Source: Klebsormidium nitens | Lineage: Eukaryota; Streptophyta; Klebsormidiophyceae; Klebsormidiales; Klebsormidiaceae | Reading direction: 5' to 3' | NCBI GenBank assembly: GCA_000708835.1 | Contig: DF237298.1 | Location: 1 to 64,000, forward strand | Length of the DNA: 64,000 nucleotides | Shown here: in pieces, positions 34,501 to 47,421 of the stretch | Layout: every line of letters begins with the position of its first letter | Numbering within the stretch: position 1 is the stretch's first letter | Program-made: the position numbers and the translations under genes | The notes under the pieces: model-generated | Database searches by the model: none | The model's input: the letters and a program-made list of their open reading frames with translations, nothing else | Told to the model about the DNA's origin: nothing

Positions 34501-37500
34501 AGACGCCGTCAATACTTATAGCTAGTGTGGTAAAACAAACGGGACGAGCGCAATAAGCGGACGGAGCGGCAGCTCGTACCTGCTGCGAAAGGTAGTAGTC
34601 GATGTCTGGCTGCCAGGCGCCGTCGGGCGTAATCTCGTCGATGTGCCGCGCCCGCTCTGCCACGGCACCGGCCTGAGGTGGCGAATCCTTCTCGCGGCAG
34701 ATTATGTACGGAACGGTCGCACCGACTTGTGACGACTCGCGCTTGCCGGCTTGGCGCAACCGCAAAGCGACCTGTAAGGGGAAGTAAGCAATTTGGAAGG
34801 AGGCGCAATAGGAGGCTATCTTGAGGTAGAGTCTTTCAAGGATTCGGCAAAACATGTGGGGAACGATAGCGCCGATTTGGCACGCCTTGCGCTTGCCGGC
34901 TTGGCGCAAGCGCAGAGCGACCTGGTTGGGGGAAGGAGGTAAAGTTTGATAGTTTAGGATGTTGTTGCGTGCGAGATCAGATTTGAAGGCTAGAAAGCCG
35001 GTCATGAGGAAAAAAACTCACCGGATGGGCAGGACCTGGATAGGATCCTTGTAGGACGCCGCAAGTCCGAAGTAAGCCAAACAATGTTGCGACTTCCAAG
35101 TGAGACGCAGTCCGGAGTCGGTCCAAAGGCTTCAGGTCGACGAGGGTTCGCATGAGACACGTGGCAGTCTCCGTTGGCTACACGAAAGCCGAGCTACTCC
35201 AAGCTTCGCCGGCTCCCTAGGCCCGTTGGGGTTCTACCCGAACTCCTTCTCCAAAGTTCACACGAAGTTTCCAAAAGGAAAAATCCTACCTTCAAGATCT
35301 CTGAAGAGATATCTCAACCCTGGTTAGCACAACCCGCAAAATCGCCAAGGTTAAAGTTCACCTGCACATGCGGCTTTGAGTATCCTGAACTCCGAAGCCC
35401 ATAAGTATCCGAACCCGCAAAAGCGAGTTGGAATTTATCTTGGGACTCAAGCTGAAGTTTGAACTTCATAAATTGAGTTAAAGCCTCGGAAAGACAAAAC
35501 CGCCAAAGTCGAAGCCCACCTGCACGTGCGGCTGGCTTTTGGCGTCGGGGTAGTCCTCCGGGGGCTTGGTCAGCGTCTTGGTGATGACGAACTTCTCCAG
35601 CGGCACCAGCCCCGCGTCCATGTCCTCACGCAGCTGACGTCAGCAGCACAGGAGATGACGTCAGGCTAATAAACCATGCTTTTCGTTACAGTCTGGTGTC
35701 TAAAAAGCCAGATGCACAAATAGCTGCGGAGATTGCAAGGGGCAGTCAGTGAGAGCCCTTTGGACACGGTTTACACTCAAGATTCAAAGTGCGAGGCAGA
35801 TTAGTGAGAGCGGATAAGAGCACTGCCTCCAAGGCTTCTTACCTTATATTTGTAGCTTCAACTCTCTGCTTATTCTGGAACCGACAAGCAATTGCGAACA
35901 CCATCGCGCCTTGAAATTTCTTTGATGCACCTACGCATCAATCGTGTGATACCTGCAAACGGAAACGCTATTGCATCCAAGCAAAGAACCTTGTTCCCTT
36001 TGAAACCTAGGATTCCAACTCACCTTGCGGAGCTCTGAGTGGATCGCCTCGACGACGTCTTCCTTGGAGAGGTCCCCCCGCAGGATCTGCTCGAGGCAAT
36101 AGTTGCCGATGTCTTTCGACAGAACGCTCCAGTCACGCCGCACGATGTCCAGCCCCTTCATCTCCAAAATCTGGAAAAGAGGGCAAAAAGCGGTGCTCAG
36201 CTTTGAGCTTGATACGAGGAGCCCGTTTTCGAATGACATTCAAAGGTTCGGCGTTCTGCAGCAGACGGTGCTCGCGTTCGTTTTGGCGAGCTGGATGCCT
36301 CGCTTATAATGGCGCAAAATTGCCAGTGCCTTCAACCTCCTTGATCTGGAGGGTAATGTGCGCACGAAAATTCGCGAAACGGCTCACAGAAAAGGCAGGG
36401 TAAGAATCTGGTCGAGGAACATTTGGATAAATTCAAAGGAGGCACAGGGCTTAAATTTGGCAAGCACAAAGCAGCCTGGACAGATAAGCGAGGAGTCCTT
36501 AAGCACAGTGTATGGAGCAGCCTGGCTGACCTCTCCCGACTTTTAATAACCAAGCACGAAAAAGCCTGAACTTAGGAGCGAGGGATCACATAAGCACGAA
36601 GTATGGAGATGTCTGGCTGACCTCCCGCAGGGAGCCATCTCCGGCTGGCTCGATCTTGAGCGCGGCGTATTTCTTCTTCTTGAGCAGCAGCATGCGCTTG
36701 AAGATGCCGTCCATCTCGATCTCCAGCAGACGGTACCGTTTGTTCACCTGACAAGAGCAGAAACAGACCACGTTTTTCCACAGCGCTCTCCCTTCTTCCG
36801 CGACACTAAGGTAAGCAACGCAAGTGACCCTTGTTGCCCCCAAAGTTGGATCCACTGATCACATTGACTCTCGTCGGAAGGGCCGGTTTTGTCAACGACG
36901 CAGACTTTACACCACTTGTGGCACCAAAATAGCAACCGATAAGCAGAGGCCGTTGTTCGGTCTTCCCCATCCCAGATTTCTCCCTTTATTCCACTGCGTC
37001 TCTCCACCACTTTTTGCTTGCAGAACAAGGAGAAAACTGGATGTGCAACCGATATTCCCTAAAGAAGTCGCTTCGCTCTGACCTCTTTCTTGACGGCGGC
37101 GCCCTTGGCCCTGACGTCAGCGATGTCGTCACTCCCGGTGTTGATCATGATGGAGTCCGTGTCGCCGTAGATGACCTCCAGGTTCAGGTTGGAAACTAGA
37201 TCGACGGTGCTCTGCAAAATCTCGCGCCCCTGTGACGTCACCAGCTCCGCGATGGGCTTGGCGTAGAAGCGCGAGTTGCTGAAGCCGAGGCAGCCGTACA
37301 TGCTGCAAAAGCAGGGTGGTTTGACTGGTGGTTAAGGATAACCAGGAGCAAGATTTCAATCCATTTTGCTGAGCCTTGACGGATGCGAGATGCCTAAAAC
37401 GAGGGCAGCCGGACCTGCTGCATAGAAGGGGTAACTTGCCAGGTGTGTCGATGGGTGATCAAAAAAACGTAGCAATTTGAATGAATTGCTGAACTTCGGG

Positions 37501-40500
37501 CTCAGCTTACGGATGGACATACGGTCCAGCAGGTGCGGTAAAGCTGGGCCTCTGCCTCAAGTTCAGATTGACTGTTGCTCACCGCAATCAACAGTAAATG
37601 CTTCACAAGACAGGAGCTTAAGTGAGCTCCGGGTTGCGTTTAATGGGAGGCCACTAAGTCTTGGAACGAAGGCTGGTCATCCAGGCAGCCGCGCATACCC
37701 TCTCGCACACACTCGACACTGAAATCTCCTAGGTGCTAAGAAGCTGCTTGTTTTGCCCCACTCTTTCCAAACGGTGCCTTAATAATCGCTTCTACTGCGC
37801 CAGCTAATCGTCAGAACGGACTGCCAAGGCTGTCTCCAGTACCCTTGTCACTGACCAAGACGTTCTGACGTCAGCTTTGGGGAGTGGCATTACCTGTTGG
37901 CGGTGAGCTTGAGCGCCTGCTGACGGATGTCGTGCTGCTGACGTTTCACCGGGTTGTGCTCGCTTTTCAGCATGTTCTTCACCTGCCGCCGCCGCTCCAC
38001 CAGCGCTTTCAACACCTGGCAGAAGCAGGGTTCGTTCGAATAGTATCCCTTTTTGCCGATCGTTGCTTCGCGTCTCTTGCGGGGAAGTAGTGGTGAAAAG
38101 CCATGTATTGGGCGGTCAGGTTAAGTCTTCGATTACTTACATGAGAACTGAGGATTTCTCGAAGTTTGTGAACGCGACACCTGACACATGTACTCTTGAT
38201 TCTGGGAGATTGCGTGATAAAATCTCGCATAGGGAGAAACAGAATCACAAAAACAGTTGTCCAGAAACTAACCGAGACCACCGCAGCTTTCAAATCGAAT
38301 TTTTCAAGCGCCTGTCATATGCCAGGACGGCCAAACCTGCGACTACAAGCAACTGGACTCTTGTGACAATAGCTCTGGCACCACTTCATTTCTCCCTCGG
38401 GTCGTTCTGTCGAACGGAATGACTCAAATCAAGACGCTGAGAACCGGCATTCCCTTACCTGTGGCAACACCCCTGGCGCGTCCGCTTTCGGCAGGCTGGG
38501 GATCCCTTCGGCTGCGTCTCTTTCCACCGTAGTGAAGCATATGTTGTATTCTTGGATGATGGACGGGTAAAGCGAGTTGAAGTCCAGCAGAAGGATGAAC
38601 TTGTCGTAGAGCCCCTTCTTCGGCTCCAGCACCAGACCGCCCAAGTAAGAAGGGCCCTTCTTCTTTTTGCCTGTGGGAACCAAATGGAGAGAGTGAGGAA
38701 TGGGGAACGAAAGACACAGCGAGATAAGGTCCAGCATGATGAATAAACTTGTCGTACAAGCCATTCTTGGGGCTTTAGCACGAGGCCACCAGGTAAGGAG
38801 GGTCCTTCTTCTTTTTGCCTGGGTAGAAGTCAAGGGGTAAAGAATGAAAAACGATGGATTCAGTGAGTCATTCATTGAAGATCTATGCATGTTGTAGAGA
38901 CCTTCTTTCACTTCCGGCACCTTCAGAATTGAAGAGGAAGAATTTTGCATCTATACCCTCACAGAGGGGGAATCAGCTCCAGGAAAAAGAGTCTGTACAA
39001 AGGTCGAAGGATCGTCGAAACCGTCCTATTCTTCATCTCGAAGAAAAGTGTAAGCAACGAACTCGTAGCGAGTCCAATAAAGTTCAAACGGCAGGCGCCT
39101 TTGCTTGCAGACTCGAAATCGTGAATTGGGGAGAACACTTGGTTCTCAAATATGCGAAAGGACCCGCGAATTGGAAACATTCTACTCAAAAGAGCCCGGA
39201 AACGACCAACCTAGCGCCGTCTTGCCCTCTCCCTCGTCTTCCCCTTCCTGCAACATTCTTCAAACACCTTGTTTTCTCATCCAAAAAGCGACCACGCTGC
39301 GGAAGCTACATGCGCATTTGCCGCCGTTTCGTCCTGTGCCTTGTCTCTTCACCCCGCAACATCCCCTTTTGACTTCAACTCTCATCAGAAACGGCGACCA
39401 AGCTGCTGACAACAAGCGCGCACCTGTCGCCGCTTCTCCTCCCCCATCGTCGTGCCCTTCCAGCAACATCTTGTATTTGCTTATCTTCTCACCATAACGG
39501 CGACCAAGCTGCAGACACCCAGCGCGTACCTGTCGCCGCTTCTCCCTCTCCCTCGTCATCCCCTTCCTCTTCGCCCCGGCCCTTGTGTTTGGCCCTCCGT
39601 AGCTCCGTCTCGCGCTCTTTCGCCGTCAGCTTGTCCGGCAAGATGAAACCCCGCCCGTGAAACTCGTGCAGCAGCAGGTACTCAATGCGCTGTGCGCGCG
39701 CGCCCTGAAAAAGGTTCAGACAAAGCGGTGTGAATACGTTTCTGCCTGATGATTGCGGTTCAAAGAGGCCGTCAAGTCGGAGGGTTGTGGGGTTGCGTTG
39801 GATTGAGCCCCCTACTGCGAGGGACCAAGTTGCTTGCTTGCCATTTGACCCATGGAAGTCGTGCAGCAGCAAGTATTCGATGCGACACGCGCGCCCTGAA
39901 AAGAGTCCAAAAGCCGATCAGAACTGTCACCCGGAAAAACGTTCAGAGTATAGTTCAAAGCAAGCTTAGGTAACACCGCAGTTGTCTCGTCTCGTCAGCT
40001 TTGACCTGCCAGAAGCAGCTTTTGCATCACAAGCATGGTAGTGTGCATACTTGTTCGTCTCACGATTGCGGTACAACGGCCCGTTTAAGCGGAGAAACGT
40101 GCGGTTGCTTCAGGCTCAGCCCTTGCTGATGCACTGGGCAGAAGCTCACGCTCGGGACCGAGTTCGGTTGTTTCGCCTTTGGCCCTTCGGACACTCATAA
40201 GCATACATACCCATTCTTGCAGCTTCCAACCGCAGACGACAACCACGAGCTTTAGGCGAGGGTATGAGTTTGGACCAGAACATATCGACAGGAACCCGCA
40301 GCGTCTCTTTTCAGGGATCCCGGAAGCCCAACATCCTAAACGCTGCAAGCTTCAAGGCAATTTCTCTACTCGTCCGCATTACTGCAACCCACCTGCAGCG
40401 TCTTGCCCCACAGGTTCCCGGAGAGACACGTCAGCTGTCGCGTCAGCGGGAGCACGCTGAGGTGGAACATGAGGCCCAGCGCGAGCCACGCGTCCGTCTC

Positions 40501-43500
40501 CGCCAGGCGCACCAGCCGCTGCAGCTCGCCGCTGCTGCGGTACATACCGGGGATACCGGCCGGGTCCAGGTCCTCGCGCACCTCGCCCAGCTGGCTGGAC
40601 GCGAGCTGGGTCAGTGAGTAGCTGACCTGAGGGGGGAGAAAAAGGACACATGTTTATAATCGCACGCTAGAGAATCTTATGGGGCTGAGTTCATTCTGCC
40701 TTTGGAAGGTACGTACCGGGGGGTAGGTCTCCGGCACCTCGCCCGTTGGCTGGACGTGCGCGGCGTCACCGAGTAGCTGGTCTGAGTGAGGAAGAGGGAG
40801 GCAGTTGTGGTCAGAAACGGGCCCCTGAAAGCTGCTTAGTGGCGGGCTTGAAAGGACAGAGCGAGCATTTACCGTTTGAGTCAAATGGGTGTTTTGAAGC
40901 CAATCGACGTTCGGAATGGTGCTCTAAGAATCCCTTTCAAGGGACATGAGCTTGTTGCTAATAAAGAGCTGCCATCCTCCGGGCATGCGTATCACTGTGC
41001 GCGCATGCTCTCTTGACGCGATCGGTGGCGCTTGCAACGACGGTGGTGTGTAATCGACCCCAGGCGGACGGCGTGACCGAAGTCAGGGATTTCAAGCGAA
41101 CGGGAGCTTTCCTTCACTCTTCTCAATGAATGCAAGGACCAGCATTTGGGTATGCCGTCGACCGACCCCTCCATCTCGCTAAGTTTCATTTCTCACCTCC
41201 TTGAGCAGCTCCCGGGCGGACAGATACGTGTCGCACAGCAGCCGCCCCGCCATGACTGCCATGATCCCGGGGCCTGCGCCGCCGCCGAACCGGTCGCCGC
41301 CGCCCCCGAGCTTGGGCATCGTCTTGCGTCTGAGGCGACCGAGGGATGACCAGCTATTGCAGTTGACCTTCAGAGCCTGGGGCAAAGCAGCCGAAGTAAG
41401 GGCAAGAAGTTCGATTGGACTCGGAGTACATACGTATTGAGAGGTTCTGCTTTGCAAAGGTTCAATAACTTGCCCTTACGATACCGCCTGATCGCGGCCT
41501 TGAGTATCACTGAGCATTGCAGAATGGGAGCCTCTGACATATGAATGGAGTGCCTTTTTGGGAAGTTGCGTCCAGGCAAGCAAGTCTGCCGTTCTCACCA
41601 GTGCCGAAATGACGTTTCGCAAGCACTCATTTTCCCCCTTGAATTATACCCGAAGATACTGATTTCGTAGTTCGATGAAGGTAAAAGACGAGCAGTATGC
41701 AATTCGACATTTGTAGATCGCGTACTCCAAAAGTCTCCCACTCCAAGATTGCCAGCCCGTCAGGTTCGTTCCGACAAGTGGTGAATTTTCTCACGGACAC
41801 ATGGCGGCTTACCTCGAGCCTGTGCAAGAGGACGTCCAGATCGAAACCCGAGATGTTGTGACCCACAAGAACGTCGGCGTCGAGGTTCTTGAGGTTGGCC
41901 AGCAAGCAGTGGAGCAGCGCACGTTCACTGCAACGGGGGTTCTTCTCTTTAAGTGTTTTGTTTGAGCTTTCCGGGCTTAGGAGCGAAGTGTAAAAGGAAG
42001 GCATTCGAGTTCTTATGGTGAAACGAGGAAGACTTTAGGACAGACAGAATCAAAGAGACAAACCCACTCAGCTGGAACAGTAGGCATAGAAAGGAAGGGA
42101 CGAACGGAGGCAGGAGGAAAGCGGTCGACGAGACAGAGGCAGTCGGCAGTTGAAGCTACTCAAACAAAAGCGGAGCAGTGAGGAAACGGAAGGGGTGTCG
42201 ACGAGCTGCTGTGATTGATGACGACGAACGAGCTTTTTAGAGTCCCCTGCGCTTATGAAACAAACGAGCGCAGCCCAAGCCGCCATAATAGACAGACCCA
42301 AGCGGCCAACATCTAACATAAACCGGGCATAAGCAGCGGCGCTCACTTGGTCTCGTGGAACAAGACCCGGTGCCCCGCCTCGGTGTTGATCTTGTCCGCG
42401 TCGTTCGTGAACCCAACCGGGAAGCTCCCGAGCTTTTGGACCACGGTGAAGTGGCCCAGCGCGGCCGGGGTGTTCCACTCCGCCTTTGGGGTCGGTCCGT
42501 CGATCTGCGACCGGGGGAGTATTTTTTAAAACAGAGCGTGGCTTGGGCGAAAAGCATTCCCGCCGGCGACTTCCACAGGAGTATCTTTGACTCGGTCGGT
42601 CGCTACGTAGGACCGCGTGATCTCGAGGATCGCGGGGACCAGGGAGATCCGTTAAAGTCTTGCCCGGGCGTCGGCCGAACCACGTGAGCAGCTTTAGAAG
42701 CGAAGTCAAGATGGCTGTAGTCTTATTACGAGTAAGCAAAGCTATACATGCATCGCAAAAGAAAAGACAGACGTCTTGAAAGATCAGTGCAGCAGAAAGC
42801 GAAGACGAGCAGCGCTTACCTTGACCGCTTTGTTGTAGACGATCGATGCCGCAGCAATCTCGTTCACGTTCTGCTGGTGGTTGATCACCGTCTTGAGGTT
42901 GAGCGACGCGACAACTAGGGGCGGCGTGTCGCGCTCTCGCACGCCGATGGGGAACTTCTCAATGCTGACGTTTTCGGGCTTGTCGATGGAGACTTCCAGC
43001 TTGCACCAGCTCACCTGCGGATCGGTCCGAAGATTTAGCCTTTGGGTTTCAGCGACTTTGAGAGCGTGCAATAAAGAGATGAAAAACAGTGGAAGAAATC
43101 CGGACATCTGCGGTGTAACCACTTGAAGTTCGAATGCAACCGGACGGTGGATCCTTGGGGAGCTAACGAGCTTGCAAGTAGAGCCTCTGGAAATCCCGAG
43201 ACGAGCGTGCAAGAACAGGGAATCGCGGATACTCGGTCTTGATTCCTAAGTTCAGGGGAGATGCACTAAGTGAAGGCAGTCGGACGTATGAGTGAGAAGC
43301 AAGTGGGCTACAACAGCAAGCCCTCCCACGCAAGGATGTCAGAGCGCAAGTGCCCGCGTCGCACAACCCCGTTAAAACTTTGCGCCCCAAGAAAAGCAAA
43401 TCAGAGCCCTTCCCTGAAAAAACTTGGACCAACCAGCGAAACGTTCTCAAATCCAATACAAATCCTTCACCACCTTCAGGTTGCCACAGGGTTGCCAAGC

Positions 43501-46500
43501 AAACTCACAAAACTGATCGCCCTTCTCAAACTTAAGGTTAGCCCACCACCTCAGGACTCAAATCATTCATTTTGATTTACCACAGTGGCAACATTCTGCT
43601 GCGTACGGACACCGCACCTTCCACTAGGTCGACTTCGCTCTCACCTGGCCATTGGTCACCCTCTGCGAGTTGGCATGTAACATGCAGCTGAGCGAAATGA
43701 ACACTCAGCTTTACATCACCATTTGTACATTCGTCATCTCTGGTCTCTCTTAGGATTGAGTTTCAGTGATATTTTGCCTTCGAGGATGTATGAGAAACAA
43801 CCACGTTAGGCCAGCTTTGCCCTCACCTGCCCGTTGGTCACTCTCTGCGGGTTGGCGATTAGCAGCCAACTCGGCCCCATCAACTCCCGCTGCAACAGCA
43901 GCAGCTCCAGCGCGCTCGTCTGCGTCCCGAGCAGCGCCGCAAAGTGCTTCCCCGCAAGATTCGCCTCCAGGGGGGGGTGCCGGAACGGGTAATTCACCTC
44001 CAGAAAGTACCCCTCACCCTTGGGCACGTCCGCCCGCTCGAACGCGTAGGAGCGCTTTACGGGAAGGAAGAAGGCCTCCGTGCTGTCGACACCCCGGGTT
44101 CTGAGCACGTCGCGCAGCTCGGTTTTCATGTCCGTGCTCAGGACGTGGAGCCGTTTCACGAGCGGGTCGTTCCGTTTTCCGGGAGCGGAATCTTGTTCGA
44201 GGAGCGGAATGTCCGGGTCGGAGAACGTGTCGGGGAGCGGGACGGCGATGACGCTGCGCTCCAGGTTGTGGACGCGCACGCAGCAGCTGACGTACTCGTT
44301 GTCGATGGGGACCTGCAAGCAGAGGAGGGGTAGAAGGTTGACTCGAGACTTATATCATCTTGGGCAGATATTGTTCAGAAGCGGTCAGAAAAGGGGTGCG
44401 ACTTTGGGCCGTCAATGTTTAGGGGAGTTAGAGTGTGGAGGCGGATTACTTTGTTTGACAGTCGGATTTTAGGGACGGTGAAAGTCGGGTTGCGCATCAA
44501 AGTGAAAGGACCGAAGCAGCCCTTTACTATGGCTAGGACCATGAGAAGAATCTGATTGACGGCACAGGGACTCTAAGCGTCCTCCTCCTACTTCCTTCCG
44601 TCGTTTTTATCTTCGTTGACACGAAACAAGTCTTTCCAACCAAAAGACACAAGCGAAGTGCTCCTTGGTTTTTAAAAATGTATACCCAACGATGCTGCCA
44701 GGATGCAGATTCATCTGGAAAGCAGAACTATGGTGACCTTTTCTGTTTGGCACCCGAACCCTCAAATGTAAGCCAGACCTCTAAACCGCCTACCTTGCCA
44801 AAAAGGTACACGTCAGCTTTGTTGGGCCCCTTGTTGGGCTCCTCGTATGCATCCAGGAAGAAGAAGGGCAGGCAGCCGTTCTCTGTCAGAGGGAGTGCCT
44901 GGTCTTCCAACGGTCGCTGGGGCTCTGGACTCGCACTGGGTGAAGGGGCGTCAGGCACAGCGGCGCGTTTAGAGACTTCCTGCATCGGGCAAAGAGCGCT
45001 TGAGATGGAATAGCTGCATAACAGACTCTTTGAGATAGGTGAACCGCCGGCCTTTGAAGCTCACAGGAATGCACAATGCTGTCTGACGCCTGAACAGCCA
45101 CTTGAATAAAGGCATATAAGGGGCGGTCCGCAAAAGGCTCAAACAACTCTTGCGGCTTCAAGAAACCAATCAATCAAGAACAGCAGAAAGAGTACTTCCA
45201 AAAAGCACTTCCATGCTGTGAAAACGGAGGTGGCACCAACACAGTCCTTCTTGGGAATATCCCGCACCTGGTCACATGCATAACAGAGCTTTTGCCTTAG
45301 AACCCCCTTCATCAGTAAGATGGTGCCAAAACCCAACGCCAAGAAAAGAGCCTGCCCCCACCTGCCATCCAGCAGACGCCGTTTCCTGGAGTGGCACCTT
45401 CTGCCGCTTTGGGTTGGGCCTCTCCTCCTTCACACGCCCCTCCTCACTTTCCCCTACAGGCTCCTCTTTGACCTGCGCCGCAGCGCCATTTACTCTGGCT
45501 GCTTGCGCATTCTCCTCCGCTTCAGCTTCTACGTTCTCCGCCTTTGTCCCAATTTCAGGACCGTCCTCTTCCTTTGCCAGATTCGCCCCGAAGCTGAGCT
45601 CGGGCTCCAAGGGGGCATCCGGCATCGGGTCATCCGGGGCTGGGAACTCAAACTCGTCTTCTTCCTGCTTAACCTCGGGTTTCCGCATCCCGTCTGTACC
45701 TTTTGCAACACTTGCGTGCCTAAATGCTGGAATTGTCGCTGGAGTGACCTGTTCTCTTGCGGATGGGAAAGAGGAGAAAGGCGTGACGGGAGCTAGCCGG
45801 ACGGGGCTGCTGGTCTGGACGGAAGCGCCGAAAGTCGGACGGTCGCTAAGGACGCGCTGCCGGTCCGAAGCGTCCGGAGTGATCCCCGCCAGAATGTCGT
45901 CCAGAACGCTGGCTGCCTGCTCTGCATCCTGCAATCCCAGAGATGTTTATGTTGAAATCTGGTTATTGAACAATGAGCTGGAGTTGATTGTATCTCAAGA
46001 ACATGACCAATCTGAAAAGCGTCGCTGTGTTTGGCTGCTACCGAAAAGCTTGTTTCTCGGGACTAAAGGGTGGCGAGCGGAACTCGACCTACGACATTCT
46101 CTGGATTCATCTGACTCTTATACAGAAGAATCGAAACCGATGAGCAAATCACTCCAAGAGCAGTAATAGGTATGTAGCTGAACTGTCCCCAGTCCTTCAG
46201 GCCAATTCTGGATGTTGTTCAACTCAACAACCTCACTGAGCAGTGTGATTGAAGGAGCCATCTGCCAAAGCCCAAATGACAGGTTCCCTTGAACAGCTTT
46301 GCAGGCAACTAAGGTCTACTCAACAGCATTTTAATATACCTTTGGAGTCTTAAGCTTCGCAGCCCCCCGCGGCATGCCCCCTTTCGCCCACATGCTCTGC
46401 AGGCTGCGCCCCCCTCTCGCCGCGGCCGCAAGCGCCACAGCGCTCTTTGCCTTTGGCGGAACAACTTTCTTCTTTTCTCCCGGGGCTGCTGCCTCTTTCC

Positions 46501-47421
46501 TGGCCCTCTTCTTGCTACCGTCAGCCTGGTCCTCGTAATCATCCCCTCCAACGTCCCAGTTGTCCTCCCCAACATCGTCATAACCTAGGGTGTCTTCTCC
46601 CTCTACAAACCCTCCCCCCGCCTCTCGCCTCTTCGCGACGATGTCAGCGTATTCTTGCAAATTGACGACATCGTAGACGGGGGCCTCCTCTGCAATCGAG
46701 AAGGTCTCCAGGCGCTTCTTGGCACCTGAGAAAGGTCACAGATGAGCTCAAGAGCTGGGAACAAACACAGAACTTTGCAGGCAACTGAGCAAATGCAGAC
46801 AGGACTCAGGCGCTCAGTAATTTCCTGGAATTGGAGTATCTAAGCACAGGGTGCCCCGAGCCATGAGCGTGTAAGGACACTGAAAATGCAACTTGACTTC
46901 ACACTGCCAGGTTTGGCCCTGACGCAGTCGCTTTAACGAAGCTTCTGAAGTAGCCGAGAGGTGTTCTCTTAGCATCATAAGGACACTGCCAGGTGCACCC
47001 ATCTCCACAGATCAAGCAGTTTGCCCAGTCACCGCGTTACAGCTCTCCAGGACAGAGGAAGTCTATCCAGAACCTTGTCAAGCATTGTTTGAGGATCACC
47101 ACATGTGACCGGCAGAGTTTCTTGTTCCACCATGTCTAGACAAACAGACAATATCAACGCACACTAAGATTGATCCGGACAATAAGTTTCACATATGCGC
47201 TTAAGGTGCGGTTGCTCTCAGGAAGATTTTGATCTGAATTGCTCTAGAATCTAAACGACGGAACTTCGCCATCTCTTGTACAATTCGCCAGAGCAGTGTG
47301 ACCTCAATCTGATGACAGCAATGTAGCAAAGATGCTCACCCTTTCTGGCATTGACTAACTCCTCAAAGACGCTGAGCTTGTCAGCTTCACCTCTCCTCTG
47401 TCTCCTGCTTCTATCGGCCAT
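31503..47421 (-). CDS. POLA1: DNA polymerase alpha catalytic subunit, complete
   Basis: Family-B polymerase of the Pol alpha-primase complex, which extends RNA primers in nuclear DNA replication. Twenty-two phase-consistent exons, 1589 aa: 47421-47340, 46725-46340, 45928-45362, 44979-44794, 44312-43827, 43014-42820, 42504-42347, 41927-41813, 41376-41197, 40626-40393, 39704-39530, 38670-38459, 38015-37894, 37302-37083, 36747-36622, 36170-36024, 35633-35520, 34771-34580, 34205-34116, 33351-32974, 32434-32261, 31733-31503. N-terminal marks are [19 protein letters not shown] and a variable acidic exon 3. Exo-like domain: VDGPTPK-type start, [18 protein letters not shown]. Motif A is [11 protein letters not shown] (D951), motif [14 protein letters not shown], and motif C YGDTDSIM (1078-1085) with both catalytic Asp. 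C-terminal zinc modules: CPGC...CPEC in exon 20 and CDDDMC...CPNYPRC in exon 21. Exons 14 and 15 use GTCAG donors. Exon 20 carries a Pro/Ser-rich insert inside the first zinc module. Human and Arabidopsis proteins are of similar length. Confidence 0.97.
33455..33700 (-). repeat. two intronic copies of the head of POLA1 exon 20
   Basis: The first about 65 bp of exon 20 (33351 downward, [20 protein letters not shown]) recur at about 33462-33520 and 33625-33695, in the same orientation, in the upstream intron. Each copy still shows GGAGCCGCTCGC and CTGCTGGTGGTACTG on the plus strand. Spacing is about 165-175 bp. The acceptor dinucleotide position is preserved, but later bases have diverged. Confidence 0.88.
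34440..34520 (-). repeat. intronic copy of the tail of POLA1 exon 18
   Basis: The end of exon 18 ([22 protein letters not shown] at 34580) recurs downstream in gene sense as [14 protein letters not shown], with TGCTGTAAGCATC in place of the donor region. It is about 60% identical by eye. Confidence 0.65.
34850..34925 (-). repeat. intronic copy of the head of POLA1 exon 18
   Basis: Exon 18 begins [20 protein letters not shown] at 34771. The intron upstream contains [20 protein letters not shown] after an intact ACCAG acceptor ending near 34923, 152 bp away. The copy stays open for about 27 codons and could be a cryptic exon. Confidence 0.9.
36460..36600 (-). repeat. intronic copy of the POLA1 exon 15 donor region
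   Basis: Sequence around the donor of exon 15 (GTATGGAGATGTCTGGCTGACC on the plus strand) recurs as GTATGGAGCAGCCTGGCTGACC near 36510-36535, with related AAGCACGAA segments before each. This is intron-side duplication including the splice junction. Confidence 0.6.
38715..38945 (-). repeat. two decaying intronic copies of POLA1 exon 12 head
   Basis: Exon 12 starts at 38670 with [20 protein letters not shown]. The intron upstream holds a copy ending near 38816 (plus-strand CCTTCTTCTTTTTGCC), whose translation keeps KNGLYDKF but carries stops and shifts. A second, weaker copy near 38885-38940 keeps [12 protein letters not shown]. The farther copy is more diverged. Spacing is about 140 bp. Confidence 0.85.
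39215..39475 (-). repeat. three intronic copies of POLA1 exon 11 tail
   Basis: The acidic end of exon 11 and its donor (plus-strand GCGTACCTGTCGCCGCTTCT near 39525) recur at about 39410-39460 as GCGCACCTGTCGCCGCTTCT, again near 39300-39350 in weaker form, and in part near 39215-39250. Units are about 110 bp apart and share GGCGACCAAGCTGC. Confidence 0.82.
39845..39903 (-). repeat. intronic copy of POLA1 exon 11 head
   Basis: Exon 11 begins [17 protein letters not shown] at 39704. A copy in the upstream intron has TTCAG followed by GGCGCGCGTGTCGCATCGAA, encoding [10 protein letters not shown] after a one-base shift. Confidence 0.85.
40700..40790 (-). repeat. intronic copy of POLA1 exon 10 head
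   Basis: Exon 10 (40626 downward) starts [19 protein letters not shown]. Upstream, a CTCAG acceptor is followed by sequence encoding scrambled but recognisable pieces (GEVPETYPP) with the same plus-strand words CACCTCGCCC, TGGCTGGACG and GAGTAGCTG. The match continues into the intron. Confidence 0.8.
43612..43690 (-). repeat. intronic copy of POLA1 exon 5 tail
   Basis: The end of exon 5 ([15 protein letters not shown] at 43827) recurs about 190 bp downstream in gene sense as sequence ending GTGACCAATGGCCAG|GTGAGA. The donor is intact in the copy. Confidence 0.85.
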
